A stretch of 64,000 nt of DNA. Origin: an uncultured Pseudanabaenaceae cyanobacterium. Its GTDB lineage: Bacteria > Cyanobacteriota > Cyanobacteriia > PCC-9006 > JAAUQQ01. Of this stretch, positions 7,024-16,001 are shown one piece after another. A model generated the notes under the pieces. It made no database searches and was not told where the DNA came from. It saw only the letters and a program-made list of their open reading frames with translations. Within the stretch, counting starts at the first letter, position 1. Every line of letters begins with the position of its first letter. The translations under genes and the position numbers were made by a program. The stretch is from assembly GCA_938002085.1 (NCBI GenBank), contig CALLAT010000112.1:1-64000 (forward strand), given 5' to 3'.

Positions 7024-9128
7024 GGCTGGTGTTTAGATAAGCTGGTCCGTTGAGTCGGTGGGTCAGGAACACTAAATGAAAAGGTACTGCCTTGGCCCAG
7101 TTGGCTTTTGACCCAAATGTGGCCCCCATGCTGTTCGATGATTTTTCGACAGATGGTGAGTCCCAGGCCGGTGCCCCCTTTACGCCGGGCATCGGAGGAG
7201 TCAACCTGCTGGAAGCGTTCAAAAATGCTGTCCAGTTTATCGGCGGGAATGCCAGCCCCCTCGTCGTGGATATGGAAGAGGGTTTGATTGGGCTGGGCCT
7301 CTAAATTGATCGAGACTTCATTACCCGCTGGGGAGAATTTGATTGCGTTGCTAATTAGGTTGGTGAGAGCCTGGAGCATGTAATCCGCATCGGCCCAAAT
7401 TTGTAGAGGCTGGGACTGGCCAACGAGGTTGATACCCTGCTGTTGGGCCATGGGCTGCATGGCTTCGATCGCCTGGGTAATCAATCCCGCAGCATTGCAA
7501 ATTTGTTTCTCCATGGTGACATCGCCGGATTCGATGCGCTGTAAATCGAGGACGCTGTTGACGAGGCGAACGAGGCGCTCGGTGTTGTCATCGGCAATCT
7601 CCAGCATTTGTTGACCATCTTCCGAGAGGGTGCCGAGGCGTCCGGTGGAGAGGATTTTCAGGGCGCTATGCATGGAGGTGAGGGGGGTGCGTAGCTCATG
7701 GCTGACGACGGAGATAAACTCATCCTTCATTCGCTCAATGGCCTTGCGATCGCTAATATCACTGGTCAGGGCAAAGAAGCCCTGGACCTCGCCTTGGCCA
7801 TCCATATCCGGGATATAAGTTATGTTCAGGGCGCGATGTTCGCCGTCCTGACCCACCATTTCATGGTCATAGCTAATCATTTCCCCGGCCAGGACCGTTT
7901 GCACGGGCAGCCCCATGCGCTGATAATGCTCGCTGCCCCAGACCGTTTCTAGATGTTGCCCCTTCAACTGTCCCGGTGTTTGCCCCAGCCAGGCTTCATA
8001 GGCCTGATTATTAAATTGATAGCGCTGCTGACGATCTACATAGGCGATCAGCACGGGCAGCGCGTTGGTGATCAATCGCAACTGCTCTTCTTGCTGGCGC
8101 AGGGCGGTGGTTCGCAGGTCGACGATATCTTCTAGGTTCTCAACCAGCTGGGACTGGGCAATGGCCACACCAATCTGGTTTGCCAGTTGCTGCATCAACG
8201 CTAGCTCCGCAGCATTCCACTGACGGGGGACCGTGCATTGGTGGGCAATCAATAGGCCCCATAGGACCGGTTGGGGGGCATGATTGGCAGCAGGGCCATG
8301 GTCGGATGGGCTTGAGGACTTGGCCAAGAGGGGGCTGGTGAGGATCGGCACAATCAGCTTGGCGCGGATGTCGAACTGCTGCACAAATTCGACCAGGCAT
8401 TCGGCTAGCCCGGCTTGGGGATCTTGCACGTCGGCGATCGCCACCACCCGGCCCTGGGCGTAGCGCTGTTGATAATGCAGGGGAAAGACTTCTTCAGGGA
8501 AGGTCATGCCTAGGATGGCGCTGTGCTGAGGTAACACGGCTTCGCTGATGGGCTTGCCCGTGCCATCTTTGAGGACTTGGTAGGCCAGGACACGGTCTGC
8601 TTTGAGAATCCGCTGGACTTCTTTGACCGTGGTGTTGAGGATTTCGTCCAGTTGGAGAGACTGGCGAATTTTGAGGGTGACTTCGGCAAACAGCTCGACC
8701 TGTTGTTGCTGCTGTACGAGGGCAGCTTCGGCCTGGGTTTTGCGATCGCTAATATCCCTAAAGATCACGAGGTGCAGGCGAGGCCGGATATTTTGGGTCA
8801 GGCTCCATTCCAGGATTTGTTGGGGCGCGCCGGGCTGTGAGCGCTGTAGGCTGACCTGTTTCCCGGTGGGTTGGCTCCCTCGATGGCACTGGCTGAAATC
8901 CAGAGACGTATTAACAAAGTCTCTCCAGTACTGGCCTTTGAGCTGGGCCGACGAATTGTGCAAAATTTGTGCAGCGAGGGCATTGGTCGCCACAAACTGG
9001 CCCCGGTGATTGAGCAGGGCGATCGCTTCATTCACATTGCCCATCAGCCTGGGAAGGTTTTGGCGAGGCCGAACCCGCTGGTGCCGAAACCGTGACCGGT
9101 GCTGACGTTGATGCATAAAAATTGCCAT
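7020..9128 (-). CDS. rcaE: Green/red cyanobacteriochrome histidine kinase, RcaE type
   Basis: A light-sensing kinase of 702 residues. Domains in order are PAS (about 30-130), bilin-binding GAF (about 145-330), PAS (about 350-460), HisKA with His477 in SVVSHELRTPLTS, and HATPase (N594, HDEGAGIP, GGTGLGL). The bilin Cys is Cys298 in LLIAHQC. Glu213, Leu245 and Lys257 occupy, with a constant offset of four, the positions of the protochromic triad Glu217/Leu249/Lys261 described for RcaE, so green/red sensing is likely. There is no membrane segment. A Ser/Pro-rich loop (about 264-287) sits just before the chromophore Cys. It is the first gene of rcaE-rcaF-rcaC. CcaS is the main alternative, but the RcaF/RcaC partners favour RcaE. 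Confidence 0.92.
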   Translation of the reverse strand: MAIFMHQRQHRSRFRHQRVRPRQNLPRLMGNVNEAIALLNHRGQFVATNALAAQILHNSSAQLKGQYWRDFVNTSLDFSQCHRGSQPTGKQVSLQRSQPGAPQQILEWSLTQNIRPRLHLVIFRDISDRKTQAEAALVQQQQQVELFAEVTLKIRQSLQLDEILNTTVKEVQRILKADRVLAYQVLKDGTGKPISEAVLPQHSAILGMTFPEEVFPLHYQQRYAQGRVVAIADVQDPQAGLAECLVEFVQQFDIRAKLIVPILTSPLLAKSSSPSDHGPAANHAPQPVLWGLLIAHQCTVPRQWNAAELALMQQLANQIGVAIAQSQLVENLEDIVDLRTTALRQQEEQLRLITNALPVLIAYVDRQQRYQFNNQAYEAWLGQTPGQLKGQHLETVWGSEHYQRMGLPVQTVLAGEMISYDHEMVGQDGEHRALNITYIPDMDGQGEVQGFFALTSDISDRKAIERMKDEFISVVSHELRTPLTSMHSALKILSTGRLGTLSEDGQQMLEIADDNTERLVRLVNSVLDLQRIESGDVTMEKQICNAAGLITQAIEAMQPMAQQQGINLVGQSQPLQIWADADYMLQALTNLISNAIKFSPAGNEVSINLEAQPNQTLFHIHDEGAGIPADKLDSIFERFQQVDSSDARRKGGTGLGLTICRKIIEQHGGHIWVKSQLGQGSTFSFSVPDPPTQRTSLSKHQP
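8957..8974 (-). promoter_or_regulatory. L-box-like site inside the rcaE coding sequence
   Basis: The minus strand reads CTGCACA-AATT-TTGCACA, 13 of 14 matches to the RcaC L box, about 155 bp into rcaE (the codons for AAQILHN). The sequence also encodes ordinary protein, so it may be chance. A site this close to consensus inside the sensor gene could still allow feedback by RcaC on its own operon. Confidence 0.4.
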
Positions 9129-9356
9129 GGGCTCCGTGTAATACGTCAGTCCAAGGGCCGTTCCATACTGCTAGTCCAGTCAGCTGGGATGAAACAGACT
9201 TACGAGAATCCTAGCCTTTTGTTAAGAGGTCTTATTTTAAGTTTGATTTACTTCGCGAGACTTTATAGTCTTCACAAATGGAGGATGACCCGAAATGCCT
9301 CGTTAGCGGGAGTCGGGTCAAAGACGATGTCAGGAGCAACTGGCGCCTGCAGCCGC

Positions 9357-9911
9357 TTAAGAAGATGGGGGCTGCTCTGCGGTGACAAGGCTGCCGACAA
9401 AAGGAATTTGGGTTTCGTCAACGTCCAAAAGCGGACCCAGCTCGTAAACGTTTTCGTAGCCGTAGATCACCAAGTTGTTGTAGGTGGAGATATTAAGTGA
9501 CGCTGGAGGAGCTTTAAGCGCAAAGGCGATTTCGTCACCTTCAAAGTTGTTGTTGCAATAGATCAAGATCGGAGTATCAGAACTGGGAATAACCTCAGCT
9601 AGACTCTCCGCTGTAAATTCCGTAAAAGGCAGGTTGATCGCCCCGCTAATGTGTCGCTGTTCATAGCGTTGAGCGCTGCGGGCATCCAGCAGCACCACAT
9701 CGTCCTGGCCCAGCATGTCGATGAACTCGGCCTCGGTTAGGCGGCGATTCTCCCGCAGGGGGCCAGTGGTTTCGACAGTGGTTTCGAAGGTTTCGTAGTC
9801 GATTTGGGCATTGGGGATGGGGCCTTTACTTTGGGCAATACCTTGGGCAATGGCCAGGCTCGTGCTGCCGAGGAGGAGGGCGATGCTGAGGGCTAGGGAT
9901 GCAGGTTTCAT
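9357..9911 (-). CDS. Exported rhodanese-like domain protein
   Basis: A 184-residue protein with a signal peptide (MKPASLALSIALLLGSTSLAIAQ) and one rhodanese-like domain (about 58-150). It has the VVLLDARSAQRYEQRHISGAINLP pattern in two parts and an active-site loop starting at Cys119 (LIYCNNNFEGDE). Rhodanese folds transfer sulfane sulfur or act as thiol-binding modules; the exported location suggests a periplasmic thiol-related role, but the substrate is unknown. It is monocistronic, with 228 bp to rcaE and a divergent neighbour at 10021. Confidence 0.82.
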   Translation of the reverse strand: MKPASLALSIALLLGSTSLAIAQGIAQSKGPIPNAQIDYETFETTVETTGPLRENRRLTEAEFIDMLGQDDVVLLDARSAQRYEQRHISGAINLPFTEFTAESLAEVIPSSDTPILIYCNNNFEGDEIAFALKAPPASLNISTYNNLVIYGYENVYELGPLLDVDETQIPFVGSLVTAEQPPSS

Positions 9912-10020
9912 GGGTTAAATCAGAGTGATCGAGGACTGGTGAAGAAGAATTCCGTAATGCGGTGCTGGAAGTTTGGAGTGTTTAAGGAAAGGATCCAAGT
10001 CCCACAGGGGCTGTTTCGGA

Positions 10021-11091
10021 ATGGGAAGCTCCATGGCGCATTCGAATCTTGCTAGACAAGGACAGGGCCGCAGGTTCGTTTCTAACTTTAGGTGGGTTCA
10101 ACGACCGTTATGCATTGCTGCGGCGACCCTGACTGCGGCAACTGTGGCAACTGCGGCCTTGGGCTTGCAAGCAACGGTGAGCCAGGCTGGGCCCGCCCAG
10201 GTGAGGTCGACTTCTGCATCTTCCTCCGCCATGGCTGAGGCTGCCTTTGCCGTGCAGCCCATCGCAGGCCAGCTAGCGGCCCGAGATGCGGATGGTCAAG
10301 TCAATATCCGTCGGCAGCCTGCGGTGCGATCGCCGATTCTCTCCCAAGGTTACAACCAAGATTCACTCCATATCTTTAAATCAGCCCTGACGCCCCAAGG
10401 TCAGCGCTGGTATTTCATTGAGAATATCTCCACGGGTGAGCAGGGCTGGGTCCATGGGGACTATGTGCGCCTAAACGACCCAGGCCATCGTTTTGCCAGG
10501 GTTCCGGCGGGAGCCATGCGGATCGATCCCATGACGGGAACGGTGGATTGGAAAACGCCCCATGCTGTGGAAGAGCAACCCGAGGGTGGGATTATTGCGG
10601 CCCGTGATGTGGGGGCTTGGGTGAATGTGCGATCGCAGCCTTCTACGAACTCGCCGATTCGTCACACTGGCCGCCCCGGCGACTCCGTTTACATTTATCG
10701 AACGGCCCAGTTCTCATCCCCCGCCGGGCAAGTGCGAGTGAAATCGCTGTGGTACTTCGTCGCCTTTCTAGACTCTGGTGCTGAGGGCTGGGTCCACAGT
10801 GACTTTATTGAGTCGGCTTGGGAAAGTGACGAGCCCTTCGAGGTCTCGGGCTTTGGACCTAAGGCAGGACAGCTTCGGAGTAACGGTCAGGACAGCAAGG
10901 TTCAGCTCTATCAACACCCCTCTGTGGGCGAGAAGGCTGTGGCTGCCCAGGGCCAAGCTGGAGAAGTTGTGACGCTGCTGCGCAAGCTAGAAACCGCCCG
11001 AGGTAATGCAGAACGAACCTGGTATTGGGTCAGATTAGCTGGCGGTCAAGAGGGCTGGGCCTCAGGGCTCAATGTGCTGGAACAGTCCTAG
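10021..11091 (+). CDS. Exported protein with three SH3-like repeats
   Basis: About 356 residues from the ATG at 10021 (an in-frame TTG at 9973 is the longest alternative). The N-terminal hydrophobic stretch (LCIAAATLTAATVATAALGLQ) is a signal sequence or anchor. Three bacterial-SH3-type repeats follow, each ending in a W-[FV]-x...GWxxxxxx core: AARDADGQVNIRRQP to GEQGWVHGDYVRL, AARDVGAWVNVRSQP to GAEGWVHSDFIE, and a divergent third ending GGQEGWASGLNV. Such repeats usually bind peptidoglycan or other envelope ligands. No catalytic domain is visible, so a cell-wall-binding role is inferred only. Confidence 0.78.
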   Translation: MGSSMAHSNLARQGQGRRFVSNFRWVQRPLCIAAATLTAATVATAALGLQATVSQAGPAQVRSTSASSSAMAEAAFAVQPIAGQLAARDADGQVNIRRQPAVRSPILSQGYNQDSLHIFKSALTPQGQRWYFIENISTGEQGWVHGDYVRLNDPGHRFARVPAGAMRIDPMTGTVDWKTPHAVEEQPEGGIIAARDVGAWVNVRSQPSTNSPIRHTGRPGDSVYIYRTAQFSSPAGQVRVKSLWYFVAFLDSGAEGWVHSDFIESAWESDEPFEVSGFGPKAGQLRSNGQDSKVQLYQHPSVGEKAVAAQGQAGEVVTLLRKLETARGNAERTWYWVRLAGGQEGWASGLNVLEQS

Positions 11092-11146
11092 CTTGATCGT
11101 TAAACATCGGTTCTTGTCCAAGCCCAGTTGGGGCCTGGCTTGCCCT

Positions 11147-11614
11147 TCAGCGGCTAATCCTAATGAGAACAGCCCCGGAAGACTGGTTGCTAGCGGAGAG
11201 CGTAGGAGTCGTGCTGAACGAGATCGTTCCATATCCCTGCCCCAGGGCATAGAGCACGGCTGCACCAACCACTACGACCACTGGGTTCTGTGAATCCTGC
11301 ATGATTTGTGCCATGGCTAGGGAGACCTCCAAGGTTCGTCCTATGGGAACCATCTTATCCAGCTTGTCACAGAGCATATCCTCCACTAATTCTCCTACAT
11401 TTGGAGGTAGTAAGTCTTTAGGAGAATAGACCGCAAGAGGGAGTAGCACTCGCTGGGCAGCGAGATCGTGAATGCCTATTTCAACGAGGGGAGATTTCTT
11501 ATATAGCAGCTTCTTAAGGCTTTGTAATAGTGCTTTTTCAGTGCTATAGAGAGTTTTGTTGACCGTTGCGATCGGGGTTTGAGATCTTTGCCAACACCGC
11601 TGCGCAATACCCAT
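11147..11614 (-). CDS. Uncharacterised 155-residue protein with one membrane segment
   Basis: I do not recognise this family. It has a basic N-terminal third (SLKKLLYKKSP), a middle with hydrophobic and charged residues, and a predicted membrane helix near residue 112-128 (NPVVVVVGAAVLYALG), then a Ser/Thr-rich tail (TISFSTTPTLSASNQSSG). It is convergent with the SH3 protein (55 bp between stops) and is preceded by more than 1 kb of non-coding DNA. Codon use looks normal for the window. Probably a real but lineage-specific gene. Confidence 0.6.
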   Translation of the reverse strand: MGIAQRCWQRSQTPIATVNKTLYSTEKALLQSLKKLLYKKSPLVEIGIHDLAAQRVLLPLAVYSPKDLLPPNVGELVEDMLCDKLDKMVPIGRTLEVSLAMAQIMQDSQNPVVVVVGAAVLYALGQGYGTISFSTTPTLSASNQSSGAVLIRISR

Positions 11615-12674
11615 GGTGAATAGCCTCCAGGCTAGAAAATTTAGATAGTGTCTGAGTTGTCAGTGGGAGAATCCCAGTCGCGATCTCTATCGAGTCAGAA
11701 AATCAGAGGGCTATATCAGTCGTTGCAAGCGGCCTTAGACTTAGAGGAATGAATTAGCGATAGCGAAAATAGAGGAGCAAGATACTCCTGCTATCTTTGG
11801 TTGGTGAATAAATCAATCTCTCGCTGGAAGACTGCTTTTCTCGTTGAGCTAGACTCTTTCCTACGAGCTATTGAGATTGCTGTCTTTCGAGATCTGAACA
11901 CCGGTTTTAGAATGCGATCTCATCCTCCAAACTTTTCCTAAAAAAATGCAAAATATATCTGCTCCTGATTCTCTATTTGTTGATAATTGAGAATAGAACT
12001 TTATTTTTTTGGGCCTGTCTGATTTAAGAGAAATCATGATAATTAATGGGACTATAGGGACCGGAATTGTCAATTTTTATCATTCTCTATAAGCTCTTGG
12101 GTAAAGCTTTTAGAGTTTAGATTTCAGATTTTAGATTTCAGATTTTCTTATGGCGATTTTGGGTCGGAAATTTAGTTGGCGTTGAGGATTTTTGGCAGCG
12201 TGGTGTGGTTTGAAAATAGATAAATGTCAGAGATGCTTGACTAAACGCCAGGAATTCATGGCTATCAACTCTGAGAACACATTTTTGGTGAAGTGCATAG
12301 AATGGACTCCGCTCATGAATTAGAAGCTGTAGAGACTTCCTGGAGCTTGTTGGAGGTCCATTGAAGCAGGGACTATAAGGTGATCTTGCTAGCCCGATTC
12401 AACCTGTTCTCAGCCTAGACAGCGTGGTACCCAGAGTCCTGAGGAAGTTTTGGGAAAGTTTTGGGAGCGCAGACTTAAAATCTCTGAAAGCCAATCCTCA
12501 TAAGGCTTAAGCACAATCCGACAATGGTGAAAAGCGGCTTAGGGCGCCTGGAACTTAGGAAGGGGGCGAATCGACCTGCTTAGAGAAAAGGTTTCTTATC
12601 CTGTTCTTTGGGAGCACTCACCACTTCACCTCATTCTCTTTGCTCACTCGTCTTTAGAGCAGGCCAGTCATTCC
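11615..12674. other. Gene-free stretch of about 1.1 kb
   Basis: AT-rich compared with its surroundings and without a convincing reading frame; a 70-codon minus-strand frame at 11861-12073 lacks any recognisable pattern. It contains a 14-bp tandem duplication at 12116-12143. It may be a decayed gene or insertion, but I can identify no remnant. Confidence 0.5.
12116..12143. repeat. Perfect 14-bp tandem duplication
   Basis: TTTAGATTTCAGAT occurs twice head to tail (12116-12129 and 12130-12143), followed by a partial third start (TTTC). It lies in non-coding DNA about 600 bp upstream of the wHTH-AAA regulator. A simple slippage repeat is the likely explanation. Confidence 0.7.
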
Positions 12675-12710
12675 TCCATTCGCGACCAGGGTGTAGAGGT
12701 CGCGAATGGA
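12675..12710. promoter_or_regulatory. 13-bp perfect inverted repeat upstream of the wHTH-AAA-TPR regulator
   Basis: TCCATTCGCGACC (12675-12687) and GGTCGCGAATGGA (12698-12710) are perfect inverted repeats with a 10-nt spacer. The half-sites are 23 bp centre to centre, about two helical turns, as for a dimeric operator. It lies 41 bp before the ATG of the regulator. It could be an autoregulatory site or an RNA hairpin in the leader. Confidence 0.55.
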
Positions 12711-12750
12711 CCAAGCTTATTCTTGAGATGCTAGTGATTTGTCAAGTACT

Positions 12751-15700
12751 ATGAGATACAGATCTCTGCTCTACGCAAGCCTCATGGCGGATGTGTTGCG
12801 ATTTGATTCTGCCAATGCTCGCTTGATCCAAGGGGAGACCGAAATTCCCTTGACCCCTAAAGCGATGGCTGTCGTTGAGTATTTTGTTTCTCATGCAGGC
12901 AAGATCTCAACGAAGAGAGAGCTGCTGGACAATGTATGGGCAGATGATGATGTGAGCGAGTACGCTCTCACCTCGATTATTCGAGATTTGCGCCGCGCCT
13001 TGGGCGATAGCACTAAAAAGCCTCGTTATATCGAGACCGTGCATCGGCGCGGATATCGGTGGATTGGTGAAGTTGAAGTCATGGAAATGACTGGCGCAGT
13101 CGTCTCTGGTGAAGACCATGCTCCACCCGACAATTTTCAACCGAGTCGCTCATCACTTATTCGCTCAAATGCCCCGGAGGTAGAGCAGCCCCCGTGGAGG
13201 GATGCAATGACCGGCTTAGCAGCCGAAGAGATACAGAGAGGTGGCTATTTCTCTGGACGAACCCATGAGCTGCAGCAACTCCTCAGCCATTTGCAGTTCG
13301 TTGTCAAAGGTCAGCGCCAACTCGTTTTTCTGACAGGAGAAGCGGGGATTGGTAAAACAGCTTTACTAAATCAGTTTGCTGCTCAAATTGTTGATTACTC
13401 TAACTGCTTTGTGACTTGCGGACAATGTATTGAAAAGTATGGTTCTGGAGAAGCCTATCGTCCTATTTTAGAAGCTTTGAATCGGCTCTGTTTGACGACT
13501 GAAGGGCAGCAGTTTATCGAGGTTCTAGAACAATATGCGCCTAGCTGGCTGATGCAAATGCCTCCGTTGCTGACCCCGGAGCAGTTGTTCAGGCTACGAA
13601 AGCAAGGCATGGCTCCCAAGGAGCGCTGGCTACGGGAGTTGGCCGAAGCTTTAGAAGTGATCACTCGCGAACATGCATTGGTCCTGATTCTAGAGGATTT
13701 GCATTGGAGCGATCCCTCGACAATTGAGTTATTAGAGATGTTGGCTCGCCGTCAAGAATCAGCAAAATTGTTGGTTTTAGCGAGTTATCGTCCTGCTGAA
13801 GTCAATGGTTCAGAAAAGCCCCTTAAGCATGTACAGCAAGAATTACAATCCCATGGGCTCTGTCAGGAAATGCCCTTGAAATCTCTCGATCAGCAGGCGA
13901 TTGAGGACTACTTGAAGCAGCGTTTCCCCCAGCAGTTTGGGCAAAACCTCGGTTCGCAAAAACTGGGGTCGAGTCTGTCTGCACTTCATCAAGCTGCTAC
14001 GGAGATTCATCAGCGGACTGAAGGTAATCCACTCTTTATTGTCAATGTGGTGGAAGGTTTGCTGGAAAGGCAAATTCCCCAGGCAGATGCCGACGATGCT
14101 GTTACTCCTAAGATCAACACCCAAAAGCTGGCTTCCACAGGGGTACCTCGTAATCTCAGGCAACTGATTCATCTACAGTTTGATGCGCTTGATGTTGAGC
14201 AGCAGAAAATTCTAGAAACTGCCAGCGTTGAAGGCGCGGAATTTCTCTCTGTGACAGTGGCAGCTAATTTGCAGATGGAGAGTGAACAAGTCGAATACTG
14301 TCTTGATGAACTTGTCCAGCTCAATCATCTCATTGCACTTGATGATGTGGACATTTTGCCCGATGGCAATCTCAGTACTCGCTATCGTTTTATTCACGCC
14401 CTGTATCAAGAAGGACTCTACCAAAGACTTCCAAAGAATCGGCGAGTACGTCTACACCGTTCTCTTGGAGCACAACTGGAAACAATTTATGGCAGCGAAG
14501 CCCATGAAGTTGCCGCGCCCTTAGCCCTTCACTTTGAGCAGGGAATGGACTATGGCAAGGCCATTGGCTACCGACGGCAAGCTGGGGAAAACGCCTTGAG
14601 GCGTAATGCCCATTCTGCTGCTGTGGAGAATGTTCACCATGGACTAGCTTTGTTGGCAAAAGTAAGACAAAGGACTGAACAAGACTCTCTTGAACTGGGC
14701 CTTCAAACCTTGCTAGGGACAGCCTTAATGACAATTAAGGGACAGGCTGCTCCGGAGGTTGGTCAGGCCTATGGCAGGGCACAGTTGCTCTGCCAAAACA
14801 TTGATGCCACTCAGAGGTACAAGCTGGAGGAAGACTTTGGGGTGACTTTGGGCTTATGGCGGCACACCTTCATTTGCGGCGATCTGAATAAGTCCTTAGA
14901 GCTAGGGCAAAAGTGCCTATCTTTAGCGGAGCAGCCTCAAGCTCCTCCCATTCTCTTGGGCCATGCTCACTATGCCTTGGCCGGTACACTGATGTACCAA
15001 GGGGAATTGCACCAGGCCCTGGCCCATGCGGATGCGGGACTCGTGGCTTATCAGAATCTAGTTTTAGGCCAAGATGAAGCACTCTATCATTCTCAAGATC
15101 CCTGTGCCACGTTGATGGCCTATCGAGCCTGGATTTTGTTTTTTCTGGGGTATCTGGAGCAGGCTGTGCAATGCATGGATGAGATGCTGGAGCTGGAGGT
15201 GGTGCGATCTCACCCCCAAACCCTGGTCACCAGCCTGACTTATTCTGGCATTCTCTATATGTATCTCAGAGAATTCGACCTAGCTCAGCAACAGTTAGAG
15301 AAGAGCATTCAGCTTGCATTAGAGTGGCATATTCCTCAGTTTTCAACAATTGCTCAGTTTTTCTTGACTTGTACATTCTGTTTGTTAGAGCAAAGCGGTG
15401 ATCGAGTCTCTGAGATGCAAGAAACTTTAGATACTCGGCGGGCGGCAGGCGCAGATCTCCATGCTACGGGCTATCTAAATCGCTTAGTTGAGGGATATTT
15501 ATTCGCGGGAAAACTTGAAACTAGTTTGACAACACTTACTCAAGCATTTTCGATTATTGAACAGAATGACGAGAAGATTTTTGAATCAGATTCTTGTCGC
15601 TTGATGGCTGAATTATTGCTCCATTCTAGATTAGGTGAAGAAGAGGCCGAGTCTTTCTTCTTGAGGTCGCTGGAAATTGCGAAAGAACAGCATTCAAAGA

Positions 15701-15867
15701 TATTTGAATTGCGAGTAGCTACTAAACTTGCTCAATTATGGAATCGCCAGGGAAAAGCGATCGCAGCGATGGAGTTGCTTTCTCCTGTCTATGCAAGCTT
15801 TACTGAAGGCTTCGAATTCTTCGATCTACAACAGGCTAAACAGCTGCTAGGAGAGTTGTCAGCCTAG
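12751..15867 (+). CDS. wHTH-AAA ATPase-TPR transcriptional regulator
   Basis: About 1038 residues. The N-terminal OmpR/CadC-type winged helix (about 10-100) has LTPKAMAVVEYFV, SIIRDLRRALGD and ETVHRRGYRW. A STAND/AAA-type ATPase follows, with the P-loop TGEAGIGKTALL near residue 200 and a Walker-B-like VLILEDLHWSD about 125 residues later. The C-terminal half (from about 560) is helical and TPR-like. This architecture, a DNA-binding head with a sensor ATPase and TPR tail, is shared with MalT/SARP-like signal-integrating regulators; the ligand is unknown. The start is uncertain: a TTG at 12739, ATG at 12751 or ATG at 12784. It follows a 13-bp inverted repeat and precedes a BASS-type transporter on the same strand. 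Confidence 0.82.
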   Translation: MRYRSLLYASLMADVLRFDSANARLIQGETEIPLTPKAMAVVEYFVSHAGKISTKRELLDNVWADDDVSEYALTSIIRDLRRALGDSTKKPRYIETVHRRGYRWIGEVEVMEMTGAVVSGEDHAPPDNFQPSRSSLIRSNAPEVEQPPWRDAMTGLAAEEIQRGGYFSGRTHELQQLLSHLQFVVKGQRQLVFLTGEAGIGKTALLNQFAAQIVDYSNCFVTCGQCIEKYGSGEAYRPILEALNRLCLTTEGQQFIEVLEQYAPSWLMQMPPLLTPEQLFRLRKQGMAPKERWLRELAEALEVITREHALVLILEDLHWSDPSTIELLEMLARRQESAKLLVLASYRPAEVNGSEKPLKHVQQELQSHGLCQEMPLKSLDQQAIEDYLKQRFPQQFGQNLGSQKLGSSLSALHQAATEIHQRTEGNPLFIVNVVEGLLERQIPQADADDAVTPKINTQKLASTGVPRNLRQLIHLQFDALDVEQQKILETASVEGAEFLSVTVAANLQMESEQVEYCLDELVQLNHLIALDDVDILPDGNLSTRYRFIHALYQEGLYQRLPKNRRVRLHRSLGAQLETIYGSEAHEVAAPLALHFEQGMDYGKAIGYRRQAGENALRRNAHSAAVENVHHGLALLAKVRQRTEQDSLELGLQTLLGTALMTIKGQAAPEVGQAYGRAQLLCQNIDATQRYKLEEDFGVTLGLWRHTFICGDLNKSLELGQKCLSLAEQPQAPPILLGHAHYALAGTLMYQGELHQALAHADAGLVAYQNLVLGQDEALYHSQDPCATLMAYRAWILFFLGYLEQAVQCMDEMLELEVVRSHPQTLVTSLTYSGILYMYLREFDLAQQQLEKSIQLALEWHIPQFSTIAQFFLTCTFCLLEQSGDRVSEMQETLDTRRAAGADLHATGYLNRLVEGYLFAGKLETSLTTLTQAFSIIEQNDEKIFESDSCRLMAELLLHSRLGEEEAESFFLRSLEIAKEQHSKIFELRVATKLAQLWNRQGKAIAAMELLSPVYASFTEGFEFFDLQQAKQLLGELSA

Positions 15868-16001
15868 GCTTGTCTTCGTTCTTAGTTGTTTGAGCAATAA
15901 ATTTGTCTGATTGGGCTCCATCACTAAATACGTTGTCTCATACCTGTACTATCAGAAATAGGCCTGGGTGATTTGGCTTTGTTGGATGCCTTGGGAAAAC
16001 G

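Noticed and set aside
11861..12073. 70-codon minus-strand frame in the AT-rich gap
   Set aside because: No family pattern and no binding site; amino acid content reflects AT-rich non-coding DNA.
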